The notes below the pieces were generated by a model. The model searched no databases, had not been told where the DNA came from, and saw only the letters and a list, made by a program, of their open reading frames with translations. Both the position numbers and the translations under genes were made by a program. Below, piece after piece: positions 63,874-64,000 of a stretch of 64,000 bases of DNA. Each line of letters starts with the position of its first letter. Within the stretch, counting starts at the first letter, position 1. The DNA lies in assembly GCF_029193815.1 (NCBI RefSeq), contig NZ_JARFVC010000007.1:87650-151649 (forward strand). Direction: 5' to 3'. Source of the DNA: Cytobacillus sp. S13-E01 (GTDB taxonomy: Bacteria; Bacillota; Bacilli; Bacillales; Bacillaceae_L).

Positions 63874-64000
63874 TTTATGTCCTCCTTTGGTTATTAAATG
63901 TCCTTTGCGCTGATCAGCTTGGACACTTTGTATCATACCAAGGAGGCTTATTTTATTCAAATCTCATTTTGCTTTAATACAGGAATGCTTTCTTATCTTT
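63874..64000. other. 5' flank of the IS110 transposase (cut by the window edge)
   Basis: 127 bp upstream of the transposase start to the window edge. In IS110-group elements the left non-coding end encodes the bridge RNA, so part of it may lie here. The element boundary is not visible. Confidence 0.4.

Overview
The window looks like chromosomal DNA of a Bacillaceae species (Bacillus sensu lato). It is AT-rich and has strong AGGAGG-type ribosome binding sites and frequent TTG/GTG starts. leuS has a T-box leader and metK a SAM-I (S-box) leader. A block recognisable from Bacillus subtilis (ytwF-leuS, ytzC-ytqA-ytqB-ytpB-ytoA-asnB-metK-pckA) runs along the right half, with accessory islands set into it. 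These assignments come from reading the sequence; no database search was possible.

Region 1 (1-14.3 kb) is a catabolic island for anthranilate through 3-hydroxyanthranilate. In transcription order (minus strand) it encodes an FADH2-dependent HpaB-type monooxygenase, an FMN adenylyltransferase-only RibF relative, a flavin reductase, 3-hydroxyanthranilate 3,4-dioxygenase, ACMS decarboxylase, a RidA-type 2-aminomuconate deaminase, an aldehyde dehydrogenase, 2-oxopent-4-enoate hydratase, acylating acetaldehyde dehydrogenase, 4-hydroxy-2-oxovalerate aldolase and 4-oxalocrotonate decarboxylase. Together these would convert anthranilate to pyruvate and acetyl-CoA. A TRAP transporter (dctP and the start of dctQ) follows behind its own upstream region. 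Upstream of the monooxygenase lie a PIN/AbrB toxin-antitoxin pair, a decayed second copy of the monooxygenase promoter and 5' end, and two convergent Crp/Fnr-family regulators.

Region 2 (14.5-31.9 kb) is mostly housekeeping: the yhaN/yhaO SbcCD-like pair, a nitronate monooxygenase-like flavoprotein, a decayed IS4-type transposase, aspartokinase yclM, a PfpI-family gene broken by a 48-bp palindromic insert, a membrane metallophosphoesterase, a MATE pump, tRNA 2-selenouridine synthase, rhodanese ytwF and leuS.

Region 3 (32-49 kb) is accessory. It has a peptide-uptake locus (asparaginase II, Dpp/Opp-type ABC transporter, an AAA+ regulator lacking GAFTGA, and a DppA-like D-aminopeptidase). It also has a ketone-body/3-hydroxybutyrate locus with a sigma-54 activator, a textbook -24/-12 promoter and three upstream repeats. 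In that locus the CoA-transferase genes are fused into one short chimera that lacks the middle of both subunits. An MFS transporter follows.

Region 4 (49-64 kb) is the conserved ytzC-to-pckA block, tyrS and an IS110-family transposase. Several families of short palindromic repeats are scattered through the window: a ~160-bp family with five full and two partial copies, a structured element near 5.0 and 56.3 kb, a 36-bp-period palindrome array at 60.4 kb and a CGGA/TCCG palindrome cluster at 21.6 kb. Some sit between genes of apparent operons or inside a gene.
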